From: CAZNHL01 sp964572965
GTDB lineage: Bacteria; Bacteroidota; Bacteroidia; Cytophagales; UBA9547
Assembly: GCA_964572965.1 (NCBI GenBank)
Contig: CAZNHL010000001.1
Coordinates: 179,099-243,098, forward strand
Length of the DNA: 64,000 bases
Direction of reading: 5' to 3'
Shown one piece after another: positions 25,079-33,404 of this stretch. The notes below the pieces were generated by a model. It did not search any database and was not told the DNA's origin. It saw nothing but the letters and a program-made list of their open reading frames with translations. Position 1 is the stretch's first letter; each line of letters begins with the position of its first letter. A program made the translations under genes and the position numbers.

Positions 25079-26233
25079 ATGGCAAAAATAGATTCTTACT
25101 TTAATGATTTTTTATCAGGAATTAGACTCACTAAATCTCAAAGAGACGATTTAATAAGAGGGCATAAAACTTTACGAGAAAGACTTGAATCAGATAATGA
25201 TTTAAAATCAATTATTGTAACCACTTTTTTGCAAGGAAGTTATAGACGTTCAACTGCAATAAGACCTTTGGGAGAGAAGCGCGCTGATGTGGATATAATC
25301 GTTGTAACTAATTTAGACAGAAATAATATAACACCAGAAGATGCTATTGATAAGTTTAAACCTTTTGCTGAGAAATATTATAAAGGAAAATATAGAATAC
25401 AAGGCCGTTCAATAGGTATTGAATTGTCTTATGTTGATTTAGACATTGTTATAACCTCTGCTCCATCGGAAAGCGAACAAAGTTTACTGAAATCTAGGAG
25501 TGTAACAACTGATATAATGTTAGAAGATTTATCAAGAGGTAATGATGACTGGAAGTTGATCAAGAGCTGGCACGAACCTGATTTAATGAAGGCATCAAAT
25601 ATCTCATATTTAAGTGACAGCCAACGTAACGAGGCAGAATGGAAACCTGACCCCCTTTATATTCCCGATAGAGAAGCCGGGACATGGGAACAAACACATC
25701 CATTAGAGCAAATAAGATGGACTCGTGACAAAAATCAGAAGACCAATAAACATTATGTAAATGTTGTTAAAGCTCTAAAATGGTGGAGAACATTAAGATT
25801 AACATCCTTAAAGTATCCAAAAGGTTATCCAATAGAGCATATGGTTGGAGATTGTTGTAATGATAATATTTCGAGTGTAGCAGAAGGCGTTTGTACAACA
25901 TTAGAGAATATTGTACAAAAGTATGCCTTTAATCGCATAAGTGGTATAGTGCCGTCTTTACCAGATCGAGGAGTTCCTAGTCATAATGTTTGGAAAAGAA
26001 TTTCAGTTAGTGACTTCAATTCTTTTTATGACAGCGTTAAGACTTATGCTCAAATAGCTAGAGAAGCATTAGATGCTACTTCTCTTACAATACAAGTTGA
26101 GAAATGGGAAAAGCTTTTCGGGGGTAAATTTCCTAGTGCACCAGATGAGGATGATAACAATAATAGTTCAGGAGGTGGTGGTTTTTCCTCAAGAACTGAC
26201 ATAACTAATCCTACAGGAGCTAGATATGCTTGA
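25079..26233 (+). CDS. CBASS CD-NTase (cGAS/DncV-like nucleotidyltransferase)
   Basis: This 384-residue enzyme would make a cyclic di- or trinucleotide on phage infection. The polymerase-beta-type core shows QGSYRRSTAIRP (Gly53-Ser54), the DxD pair Asp70 and Asp72 in ADVDIIVVT, and a third acidic position in YVDLDIVITS (Asp120/122). The C-terminus is a Ser/Gly/Asn-rich flexible tail ending GARYA, as expected for a substrate of Cap2, which attaches the CD-NTase C-terminus to targets. The clade and product cannot be fixed by eye. A Cap4-SAVED effector usually pairs with trinucleotide-producing enzymes. Confidence 0.9.
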   Translation: MAKIDSYFNDFLSGIRLTKSQRDDLIRGHKTLRERLESDNDLKSIIVTTFLQGSYRRSTAIRPLGEKRADVDIIVVTNLDRNNITPEDAIDKFKPFAEKYYKGKYRIQGRSIGIELSYVDLDIVITSAPSESEQSLLKSRSVTTDIMLEDLSRGNDDWKLIKSWHEPDLMKASNISYLSDSQRNEAEWKPDPLYIPDREAGTWEQTHPLEQIRWTRDKNQKTNKHYVNVVKALKWWRTLRLTSLKYPKGYPIEHMVGDCCNDNISSVAEGVCTTLENIVQKYAFNRISGIVPSLPDRGVPSHNVWKRISVSDFNSFYDSVKTYAQIAREALDATSLTIQVEKWEKLFGGKFPSAPDEDDNNNSSGGGGFSSRTDITNPTGARYA

Positions 26234-26247
26234 TTAGGGAGTGAAAT

Positions 26248-28038
26248 ATGGAATTAACTGACGATCTAAAAATAGCTAGACGAAAACTTGAATCAATCGA
26301 GGGTTATGAATTACTTGAAGATTTGTTTTGGGATTTTGAGAAGAAAAAATGGGTGCTAAAATTTAGAATAACAGGTGATTACAACGCTACAACATATGTA
26401 CCAATAATAACTGATTGGTATTGTATAATACCTGCTACATATCCATTTGGAAAGATTGCTATATTTCCTGATGCTCAAAATGGAATTACGTATACATTTC
26501 CCCACCAAAGTTATAATTATGCTGTAGATGGTACAAAATGGCGAGAAGGAAATATTTGTGTAGACACAAGTTTAGGAATTTGGGGGAGGAAGTTTTTTAA
26601 TACAGAACCTTTTGATGTTTCCAAAAGATTGTATTGGCACATCTGTAGATGTAAAGATTGGATCAAAGCTGCAGCTAACAACACTCTTGTTAGTACGGGA
26701 GATCCATTTGAAATGCCCTCAATTCCTCTCAAAAAACTAAAACTGTTTGTATTTAATGAGGATGAACGAACATTTAAAGAATGGGTTAAAGCGACTTATA
26801 AGGCCGGTATAGTCTATAGTAAAAATGCTTTCAATACAACCGTTTTCCCGATTACACATTTTGAAGCAGGTAATTTCAAGCTAGAGTATGATTGGGGAAC
26901 TTATATAAAAAAAACTAAATCCGATTTAAATGTAGATTTATGGGTTTTATTAAATTCTATTCCAGTAGTTCATCCTTGGCAAATGCCCAAAAATTGGAAT
27001 GAGTTATTTACTGTTATTAATTTACAAGGAATAAACCTGAAAAGTATTTTAAGAAATGAAATATTCCGATCTACAAGCGGTCCAGGCTTTAAACATCTTT
27101 TATTAGGTTTTCCTTTACCTAAAAATATTGGGGAACCAGACTGTTGCTATTTTTGGATTTCATTAAGCCTTCCTACAATACCTAATGTAAAAGGTTTTAG
27201 GAAAGATGCTAAACAAATGAAAGATGTTCAGTTTGCTCAAATGTTTAATCCGAACCCACCAATTGAATGGTTAGGTACTGAAAATTGGAATAAAAATGAG
27301 ATTACTTCAAGAGGAAAGTTAAAAAACACGATTTCAAGTTTAAGATTTTGCATTATAGGCTCAGGAGCAATAGGATCTCTATTTTCGGAATTATTATTAA
27401 GATTAGGGTGTGACGATATAACACTGATGGATAAAGATCATGTTATGATTGGCAATTTATCTCGTCATAACCTTACAATGAATAAAGTTTGGTCTGAAAA
27501 AGCCGTTGCAGTAGCAGAAAGGCTGAATTTGATATTTCCTCATGCAAAAGTAACAGCTATTAAAAAGGCATTTGATAATACATATTCGCAAGTTAGTTTG
27601 GATAAATTAATAGAAGATACTGACATATTTGTAGACGCAACAGGTGAGGACTCTGTAATACATTTTATTAACAATGTTCTTTTGAAGAAAAACAAAAAAT
27701 TTATATCAATATCTATTGGGTTCGAAGCAAATCGTCTTTTTTGCTTCATGAAGAACACGGAAAATGGTTCAATATCAGAAGAATTCAATCAAAAACTTGA
27801 ACCATGGCTAAAAAAAGAAGCCGATGAAAATCCCAACCCCGAATTTCCTAGAGATGGCATAGGATGTTGGCATAATGTTTTTCCTGCTCGAATAGATGAT
27901 ATCTCCATGCTTTTGTCTCCTGCCATTTCTAGAATTGAACATTTTCTAAACAGTAATTCAAATCTTGATTTTATTGTAATTGAGAAAAACAAAGATGAAT
28001 CTGGTTTGCTCAAAGGAATTAATATAATTGAAAATTAA
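26248..28038 (+). CDS. cap2: CBASS Cap2: E2-E1 ubiquitin-like transferase fusion
   Basis: This 596-residue protein has an N-terminal E2-like domain (about 1-160) with catalytic Cys104 in REGNICVDTS, a linker region, and a C-terminal ThiF/E1 adenylating domain (about 350-596). The nucleotide motif is GSGAIGS (about 371-377), the metal-site Asp lies in LMDKDH, and Cys540 (GIGCWHN) is the candidate E1 cysteine. Cap2 activates the C-terminus of its cognate CD-NTase and conjugates it to cellular targets, which primes the enzyme. Its position between the CD-NTase and cap3 with 10-15 bp gaps defines a type II CBASS operon. Confidence 0.92.
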   Translation: MELTDDLKIARRKLESIEGYELLEDLFWDFEKKKWVLKFRITGDYNATTYVPIITDWYCIIPATYPFGKIAIFPDAQNGITYTFPHQSYNYAVDGTKWREGNICVDTSLGIWGRKFFNTEPFDVSKRLYWHICRCKDWIKAAANNTLVSTGDPFEMPSIPLKKLKLFVFNEDERTFKEWVKATYKAGIVYSKNAFNTTVFPITHFEAGNFKLEYDWGTYIKKTKSDLNVDLWVLLNSIPVVHPWQMPKNWNELFTVINLQGINLKSILRNEIFRSTSGPGFKHLLLGFPLPKNIGEPDCCYFWISLSLPTIPNVKGFRKDAKQMKDVQFAQMFNPNPPIEWLGTENWNKNEITSRGKLKNTISSLRFCIIGSGAIGSLFSELLLRLGCDDITLMDKDHVMIGNLSRHNLTMNKVWSEKAVAVAERLNLIFPHAKVTAIKKAFDNTYSQVSLDKLIEDTDIFVDATGEDSVIHFINNVLLKKNKKFISISIGFEANRLFCFMKNTENGSISEEFNQKLEPWLKKEADENPNPEFPRDGIGCWHNVFPARIDDISMLLSPAISRIEHFLNSNSNLDFIVIEKNKDESGLLKGINIIEN

Positions 28039-28047
28039 ATATTTACT

Positions 28048-28533
28048 ATGAAGTATGTTTCTGACAGCAAAAAATTCATTGTTGAATTACCTCAAGCCAG
28101 TCTTGATTCAATTCTAGAACATGTCAGAAATGCTAACAAAAAAGAAACTGGTGGTATATTAATTGGAGTTTATTCTGAAAACCATTCTACAGCAATTATT
28201 TCTCTTGTTACAGGCCCCCCTTCTGATTCTGCTAGTGGCTTCTACTGGTTTAAAAGAGGTATCAAAGGGCTTAAACAAATAATTGAAAAATGCTGGACTA
28301 ATAACTCTTATTATTTAGGCGAATGGCATTTTCATCCAATGTCTAGTCCTAAACCTAGTTCTCAGGATATTAAGCAAATTAGAGAAATAGCTTTTTCTAA
28401 CCAATATAATTGTCCAGAACCTATTATGCTTATCATTGGAGGGTCATATTTAAGTTATAAGATTTCAGTATTTGTTTTCGAAAAACAATCATCTAAGCTA
28501 TTTGAGTTAAAAGAGGAATCAGTTTATCTATAA
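28048..28533 (+). CDS. cap3: CBASS Cap3: JAB/JAMM isopeptidase
   Basis: This 161-residue zinc isopeptidase has an intact JAMM motif: Glu33 in ETGGILIG, His94-x-His96-Pro in WHFHP, then Ser104 and Asp107. Cap3 removes CD-NTase from the proteins to which Cap2 has attached it and so tunes or resets the system. It is the last gene of the operon, 10 bp after cap2, and is followed by a small hairpin shared with the convergent operon. Confidence 0.92.
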   Translation: MKYVSDSKKFIVELPQASLDSILEHVRNANKKETGGILIGVYSENHSTAIISLVTGPPSDSASGFYWFKRGIKGLKQIIEKCWTNNSYYLGEWHFHPMSSPKPSSQDIKQIREIAFSNQYNCPEPIMLIIGGSYLSYKISVFVFEKQSSKLFELKEESVYL

Positions 28534-28535
28534 TT

Positions 28536-28554
28536 CCGATCTATTTTTGATCGG
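28536..28554. terminator. Small hairpin between convergent defence operons
   Basis: CCGATC (28536-28541) and GATCGG (28549-28554) form a 6-bp stem around TATTTTT. The location between the cap3 stop and the end of the convergent Lit-like gene suggests a shared terminator. The T-run is weak. Confidence 0.45.
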
Positions 28555-28577
28555 GTTATACTCTTACAACTTGTATA

Positions 28578-29591
28578 TTAAAGAGCGAGTTTCTTTATCT
28601 GTTCGATAATACTATAGAACTGGTCTTTATTTTCAGAATTGCTTATATCGCAATTGAGATTCAAGCCAAATTGCTCGCTCCACATTTGTAAACCAACACA
28701 TGCTATTCCCCAAGCAGGATGATTATCTGGTATGCAAAGTCTTTCTAGAGCATTTGTTAATCTGTCTTCAGCATTTGGATGTTTTATACCATCTGTCTTT
28801 GCTTTAAAGAAAAACATTGAAAGTATTCCAAAAACTATTCCATTCTCAATAGCCAAATTTTGTCCTTCAGCAAAGATTCCTGTCTTGAAAAACCCTTTTC
28901 TTGTTAAGCTAACCGCATTATTGTCTGCTTCAAATTCAAAGTCCATAAACTTAGAATAGGCAGTGTTGTTGTTAATTTGCTCGATATGATACTTTACATG
29001 TGTAAATTCATGACATAAAATAAACTTCATAGCTTCCGTAAAGTAAATATTTGTTTGTTCAACATAATTTCTGTCTTCAGCCATATATATTTCTGGATTA
29101 GGTAATAATTCCTTATCCCAAGTATCAAAGTAAATAATAAGTGATTTTGCATAAGAAAAAAGATCGTCGGCCTTTTGAATATTTTCCGGATTAATCGAAT
29201 ACGTTGTTTCACCATTGATCTTATTACATCTAGGATAATCAACTGTTTCTATATATCTGACAAAAATAGAATAGACACTACACCACAAGTACGACAAGAA
29301 AGATTCATGAATTTCTATTTGCTTTGTTTCGAAATTTATTCTGGGAGTTCTCAGTTTTCCATTACCTATTTTCAACGGAACTTCTCCATATTCATAACTT
29401 ATTTCGGCATTCAATTTGCCTTCTTGAATTAACTCATTTAGTTCTTTAGGAAATTCGGGGTTTGTATTGACAAACATATGAGGAATCATGTATTGTACTA
29501 CTCTTATCGGCTGAGTGCCTTTGCAGGTGTCAGTGTTGTAGCGATTAATAACTCCTTTTGTTTGAAATAACCAAGCTATATCTGATTTCAT
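28578..29591 (-). CDS. Lit-like zinc metallopeptidase (phage exclusion, peptidase U49-like)
   Basis: This 337-residue soluble protein has a gluzincin-type site: HEFTH (residues 194-198) followed by an EFEAD segment (219-223) supplying the likely third ligand. The layout resembles the Lit family (peptidase U49). E. coli Lit cleaves elongation factor Tu when a T4 Gol peptide is present and aborts infection. The match is by motif and overall pattern only, and other HEXXH families are possible. It is the third gene of a minus-strand operon after the DUF4209-like and membrane protein genes (24-bp gap). No signal peptide is seen. The position inside a defence island supports an anti-phage role. Confidence 0.65.
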   Translation of the reverse strand: MKSDIAWLFQTKGVINRYNTDTCKGTQPIRVVQYMIPHMFVNTNPEFPKELNELIQEGKLNAEISYEYGEVPLKIGNGKLRTPRINFETKQIEIHESFLSYLWCSVYSIFVRYIETVDYPRCNKINGETTYSINPENIQKADDLFSYAKSLIIYFDTWDKELLPNPEIYMAEDRNYVEQTNIYFTEAMKFILCHEFTHVKYHIEQINNNTAYSKFMDFEFEADNNAVSLTRKGFFKTGIFAEGQNLAIENGIVFGILSMFFFKAKTDGIKHPNAEDRLTNALERLCIPDNHPAWGIACVGLQMWSEQFGLNLNCDISNSENKDQFYSIIEQIKKLAL

Positions 29592-29615
29592 TATCTTTTT
29601 AAGATTGACTTTATA

Positions 29616-30332
29616 TTAAAGACTATTCTCATCTTTTTCAATCACTATATAGTTTTCTAGTTCTGGTGCCAGTACTTCAAGTGCTGTTAATGGAAATATC
29701 AGACCAATAAGAAAACCAGTTATCGTTATAACTATTAAATAAATGAAAATATTTATTGCCACAGGTATAGCTAATGAATGACTTATGATGGTATAGGCAA
29801 GAAAGAATGTAAAAAGAACCTTGATGGTCTTTAGTATATTATAAACCAGATATTTAGGCTGAGAAAAATAGTCCTCTACATGCTCTGCAAAATTATCGTC
29901 ATTTATAAAAAATTTATTTTTCTCTAATTCAATTAGTAACCCCATTTGTTTAAATAAGAATATTAATGCTTGTAATAAATTTATTGATTTTTGTAAATCC
30001 TTGTTTGATGCTCGATCTTCCGGTTTTACAGAAAGCAATTGATATTCTTTTTTAGGATAGCGAAAAAAACTGTACCAGATGATCCCAATCATGGTAAATA
30101 GATACCCTCCAAAAAGCGTAATAGAATAACCTATCACGACAATTAATACTTGACCACTTAAAACAAACTCTATTATCTCTTGCGGATTTTTGAGATCAAT
30201 CAAAGTATAGTTTCCAACTAGTGTGGTATATAACCACTCTGTTAGTATTAAATTACATAGAACAGAGAATGCACGAATATATTTGGAGTCTTCAATATCA
30301 TTAGAAAGGAATAAGTCTAGTAGTTTTTCCAT
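29616..30332 (-). CDS. Polytopic membrane protein of unknown function
   Basis: This 238-residue protein has hydrophobic segments near residues 22-42, 60-88 (probably two), 165-187 and 190-213, giving four or five helices. A charged cytoplasmic loop (about 90-160) contains a leucine-rich helix. I recognise no family. It begins 5 bp after the DUF4209-like gene and ends 24 bp before the Lit-like gene, so all three are almost surely co-transcribed. Membrane partners of HEPN or protease sensors often act as killing pores or anchors. That role here is inference only. Confidence 0.7.
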   Translation of the reverse strand: MEKLLDLFLSNDIEDSKYIRAFSVLCNLILTEWLYTTLVGNYTLIDLKNPQEIIEFVLSGQVLIVVIGYSITLFGGYLFTMIGIIWYSFFRYPKKEYQLLSVKPEDRASNKDLQKSINLLQALIFLFKQMGLLIELEKNKFFINDDNFAEHVEDYFSQPKYLVYNILKTIKVLFTFFLAYTIISHSLAIPVAINIFIYLIVITITGFLIGLIFPLTALEVLAPELENYIVIEKDENSL

Positions 30333-30337
30333 GTTAT

Positions 30338-32203
30338 TTATTCTTCATTAATTTCATAATCATATTTAGCCAATCTTAGTAATGCAGCAATAAGAAGTAG
30401 CATTCTATCTAAGTGGTAATCTTCTGGCATATAGAAACAATGTGCGACATTGTTTCTTAGGTTCATACCTTCATTACTAAAAATGTAATTGAATAATAGA
30501 CGATCATCTTCATTAAAATACTCCTTTATCGGATCGCTTTCTAATATATTGTGAATTAATGTCTCCTGCATTCCTTTCTTGTTCCCAACACTAGTTGGAA
30601 TATTACGTCTCTCGCAGAAATTCCGAAAAAGCCCTTCCATTTTAAGCGTTAAGCTATCAGTACATAATACAAAGTTGGGGTAATAATATTTGGAGTTCGC
30701 CCAGCCTTGGCATTGAGCAAAGAATTCTACAATAGCGGGAGCGAGTAAGTTAATCCAATTAGTGGTTATCTCCTCTCCTCCTAAATCAAATTGAGTATGT
30801 GGTTTACCTATCCAAGATTTATGTCTAAGAAATGAGATGAAATTTTGATAAGAAAGCTTCCCTGACTTAATACCAGGAAGAATTATATAATGGAGATAAG
30901 GTAGAGCAGATGTTTGTAAAGCGATTTTGTAAGTTTCATAAAGTTTTTTGTTTGCCGGATTTAATGCGGCATTGTCTTGAATATTTTGGTTTCTGTCAAA
31001 GTAGACAACTGAAAAATGATCCAAAAAAGAATTTTCATCGTTTTTGGAGGCTTTGAGGACGTCTTGATATTTCGGGAAATAAAACCCTGATGCAATAGTA
31101 CGATATACTTCAGAGTGTGATTGGGTCAGTATCTTTTTGGAGAGCGTTTTAGTGAAATCATGAAGCTCTCGTTGGGCCTTTAATGTTTTTTCGTCAAAAG
31201 GAATACTGACGGTCGGTAGTGTAACTTTAGGTTTTAACTCAAAATACAAAGCTTCAACTTCTTTTTTCTTGGTAATATTCCCCGCATCGCTGAAAGCCCT
31301 TATAGCTTTTGCATAGTTATTCTGTTTAAGCCATAAGCGTTCCGCTTCCGTCTCTTTTTCAGCTGCTCTTAAATATGCAAGACCTAACTCATTATACCAC
31401 TTCTTAATATCAGTCTTACATTTTGCTGCTAATTTTATAACTGTTGGTAAATAGGATGTAATAAATAGAAAATCACCGACTTCTTCTTTTTGTAGATCTA
31501 AAACCAAGTTGTCATAAATTGATATAGTTACTTCGAGGTCTACTGCCTTGAAAATCTTAGGATGCTCGAGCATAACCTCTAAAATCCCATGTTTGGCATA
31601 GAATTTTAATCCAGGGCACTCAAAAAGCAAGAACTTGGTCAGATCTTTTAGAGGGGTATTGTCAGTTTTTATCTGATTTGAAACTGCTATTAATTTCTCA
31701 TACATTTTAGTTATCGTGAGATTAATTCGTTCTTTAACTCCTATGTAATTTGTTAGGTGTCTGATTGTCTGTAAATAACTTTGAATAGCTGCTACAGCAT
31801 AGTCATTCTTTTTTATGCCATTAGGAGTTAACCATAATAAATGATTGTATCTAGCTTTGAGTATAGTATTGGTTGAAGTACTAGCTCTTAGTTTTAAATA
31901 GTTAATAGTATTAAGTTCGACCTGATTTAGGTCTGGATATTTTTTGATTGAATTGTCGTTATTCGATGGTGCATAGGATATAGGAAAAACTTTATAGCCT
32001 TGAATACTTATCCAAAAGAATTGGTGTTCCCACAAAGCTTTTTCTTTTTCTGAATCATCATTAGTCTGCTCGCTATATTTCTGCCATAGGTCAGAAATGT
32101 CTTCCAAATAAGTAAAATGAAAAGCATGGTCATCTATGTATTTATATAAATCATCTATTGATTTATATTGACTAATATCAACGTCTCTAATTTCAATTTC
32201 CAT
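30338..32203 (-). CDS. DUF4209-like protein with C-terminal HEPN-type RNxxxH motif
   Basis: This is a 621-residue, largely helical soluble protein. The C-terminal 120 residues resemble DUF4209 and carry NLRNNVAHCF, an R-x4-H motif (Arg583, His588) characteristic of HEPN ribonucleases, preceded by LTLKMEGLFRNFCERRN. The N-terminal 350 residues contain TPR-like helices (for example AEKETEAERLWLKQNNYAKAI) that could sense a partner. HEPN domains in defence islands usually cleave RNA. Catalytic activity is not proven for this family. It is the first gene of the operon with the membrane protein and Lit-like peptidase. Confidence 0.72.
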   Translation of the reverse strand: MEIEIRDVDISQYKSIDDLYKYIDDHAFHFTYLEDISDLWQKYSEQTNDDSEKEKALWEHQFFWISIQGYKVFPISYAPSNNDNSIKKYPDLNQVELNTINYLKLRASTSTNTILKARYNHLLWLTPNGIKKNDYAVAAIQSYLQTIRHLTNYIGVKERINLTITKMYEKLIAVSNQIKTDNTPLKDLTKFLLFECPGLKFYAKHGILEVMLEHPKIFKAVDLEVTISIYDNLVLDLQKEEVGDFLFITSYLPTVIKLAAKCKTDIKKWYNELGLAYLRAAEKETEAERLWLKQNNYAKAIRAFSDAGNITKKKEVEALYFELKPKVTLPTVSIPFDEKTLKAQRELHDFTKTLSKKILTQSHSEVYRTIASGFYFPKYQDVLKASKNDENSFLDHFSVVYFDRNQNIQDNAALNPANKKLYETYKIALQTSALPYLHYIILPGIKSGKLSYQNFISFLRHKSWIGKPHTQFDLGGEEITTNWINLLAPAIVEFFAQCQGWANSKYYYPNFVLCTDSLTLKMEGLFRNFCERRNIPTSVGNKKGMQETLIHNILESDPIKEYFNEDDRLLFNYIFSNEGMNLRNNVAHCFYMPEDYHLDRMLLLIAALLRLAKYDYEINEE

Positions 32204-32352
32204 ACTGTTTGTTTTTAAACCACCGCTAGTTTCTGAGTGATTTTGTGTGCTTCATAAATTTAGAGATTTTGACACTTAGTTGACCAAGTTTTAAAAGCTT
32301 TTTGAACCCTTCTTAGAGCTCTATAATAGAACAGATTGACAGATAGGTGCTC

Positions 32353-32398
32353 AACAACAACGCATAGGCCATATGCATACGACCTACTCGTTGTTGTT
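32353..32398. repeat. Long imperfect hairpin between the xis-like gene and the DUF4209-like gene
   Basis: The 10-bp arms AACAACAACG (32353-32362) and CGTTGTTGTT (32389-32398) enclose a further TAGG/CCTA pair. No T-run follows. It lies in the 216-bp non-coding gap downstream of the minus-strand xis-like gene and could be a terminator, an mRNA element or a recombination/transfer site. Confidence 0.5.
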
Positions 32399-32419
32399 AG
32401 TTTTGGAATTATTAGAGAA

Positions 32420-32692
32420 TTATAGGTTTTGCACCTTTCGACTCTCCAATACTTTCTCAATATCAAGAATCGAATAATAAATCACCCCACCAATTTTAGT
32501 ATAGGGTAGTGTACCATTGACACGCAGATTTTGGAGTGTTCCAACCGAGATACCAAGCATCTTCCGGACCTGTGGAGATTTAATCCATTGAGAATGTGTG
32601 TTCGCTTTTTCTTTGATGATCATTACGAGCTCAGCTAAAAGCTCGTCTTTGAAACGCATGAGGTCGTCTTTGGTGATAATTTCTACTTTCAT
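32420..32692 (-). CDS. Excisionase-like helix-turn-helix protein
   Basis: This 90-residue protein has a basic/acidic N-terminal helix and a MerR-like winged HTH (SPQVRKMLGISVGTLQNLRVNGTLPYTKIGG, split here only for description) followed by a strand-helix YYSILDIEKVL. This is the standard architecture of Bacteroidota mobile-element excisionase or helper proteins. It lies far from the integrase and beside the cargo boundary. A second protein of this type sits next to the primase (38119-38439), so this copy may come from another element or control cargo expression. Confidence 0.8.
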   Translation of the reverse strand: MKVEIITKDDLMRFKDELLAELVMIIKEKANTHSQWIKSPQVRKMLGISVGTLQNLRVNGTLPYTKIGGVIYYSILDIEKVLESRKVQNL

Positions 32693-32849
32693 TATTTATG
32701 TGGTTTAAGTTTACCACCTAATGTATAATGCTTGAAAGAAGAGTGCGATGAATTTGCAATTATTAAGGTTGTGAAACCAGAAAGACCATGAGATACTAAC
32801 GAAGTTAGTACTACTGCTAAAAATCTAGGATGCTTACTAACTAATAAGT
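32693..32849. other. Short non-coding spacer between XRE and xis-like genes
   Basis: There is no gene in this spacer. A sequence resembling alternating AAGTTAGTA/TACTAAC elements (around 32800-32850, TAACGAAGTTAGTACTACTG and ACTAACTAATAAG) suggests possible regulatory direct and inverted repeats, but no precise site can be defended. Confidence 0.3.
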
Positions 32850-33155
32850 CTACTTCCTCTCCATGAGATCAATGATTTTCTTCTGGAGTTTCATTATTTC
32901 CTTATCCTTTTCCTCTAAAAGCTCCTTACATTTCTTTGATTCTGGAATACTTTCTTCACCAAAAGAAAGAAGCTCAATTATTGAAAGATCATATAAACCA
33001 GCAATCTGTTCAAGACGAGAAAGAGGTATGTCTGTGATGTTCCTTTCTATTTTTGAATATCCGGGCAAAGACATTCCTAGTTCATAGGCCACGTCTTCCT
33101 GACTCCATGATCTTTGTACCCTCAAAATTCTAAGTTTTTCACCTAAAGTTTTCAT
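32850..33155 (-). CDS. XRE-family transcriptional regulator
   Basis: This 101-residue protein has an N-terminal HTH_3 domain (residues about 6-60, with RSWSQEDVAYELGMSLPGYS as recognition unit) and a C-terminal coiled coil (about 72-100, rich in Lys/Glu) that could mediate dimerisation. The gene is divergent from the zinc-ribbon/nuclease cluster. The shared intergenic DNA holds large nested palindromes across the opposite promoter, so it probably represses that cluster and possibly itself. It is similar to regulators that control island cargo. Confidence 0.85.
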   Translation of the reverse strand: MKTLGEKLRILRVQRSWSQEDVAYELGMSLPGYSKIERNITDIPLSRLEQIAGLYDLSIIELLSFGEESIPESKKCKELLEEKDKEIMKLQKKIIDLMERK

Positions 33156-33182
33156 AATTAAACTTTAAGTGAAGGTAATCCA

Positions 33183-33256
33183 TACTTATACTACATATTA
33201 AATCCTACAAGTACACATATAGATACTTTTAGGATTTGTTTTTATTCTATAAGTAT
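33183..33256. promoter_or_regulatory. Nested palindromic operators for the XRE regulator
   Basis: A 13-bp inverted repeat with one mismatch (33201-33213 with 33224-33236) is flanked by a perfect outer pair, TACTTATA (33183-33190) and TATAAGTA (33249-33256). The right arms overlap the -33 box and spacer of the plus-strand promoter, so occupancy would block it. Confidence 0.6.
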
Positions 33257-33265
33257 TTACTTTTG
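33236..33265 (+). promoter_or_regulatory. Promoter of the zinc-ribbon/nuclease cluster
   Basis: TTG (33236-33238), a 19-bp spacer and TACTTTTG (33258-33265) match the Bacteroidota consensus. The start should be near 33272, about 14 nt before the zinc-ribbon ATG. Confidence 0.7.
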
Positions 33266-33285
33266 GCAAACATAGATTTTTCATC

Positions 33286-33399
33286 ATGGCACTTAGGAAT
33301 TATCAATGCAGCAAATGTGGAACAGCTATTCAAAAGGATTCTAATCCAACTCTTTCTAGCTGCCCATCAAAAGGGAATCATAGTTGGCAGAGACTTTAA
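33286..33399 (+). CDS. 37-residue zinc-ribbon protein
   Basis: A short reading frame starts 14 nt after the predicted transcription start. The product MALRNYQCSKCG continues to a second metal half-site with Cys26 and His32 (SSCPSKGNHSW), giving a Cys8-x2-Cys11 and Cys26-x5-His32 ribbon. The pattern fits small stand-alone zinc-ribbon proteins of unknown role. It ends 5 bp before the ATG of the PD-(D/E)XK gene, which supports translation as an operon. The function is unknown. It might act as a nucleic-acid or protein adaptor for the nuclease-like product. Confidence 0.65.
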   Translation: MALRNYQCSKCGTAIQKDSNPTLSSCPSKGNHSWQRL

Positions 33400-33404
33400 T
33401 AGTT

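Noticed and set aside
32353..32398. Hairpin considered as an integron attC site
   Set aside because: The simple R-site core GTTRRRY/RYYYAAC arrangement is not present, and no integron integrase is nearby.
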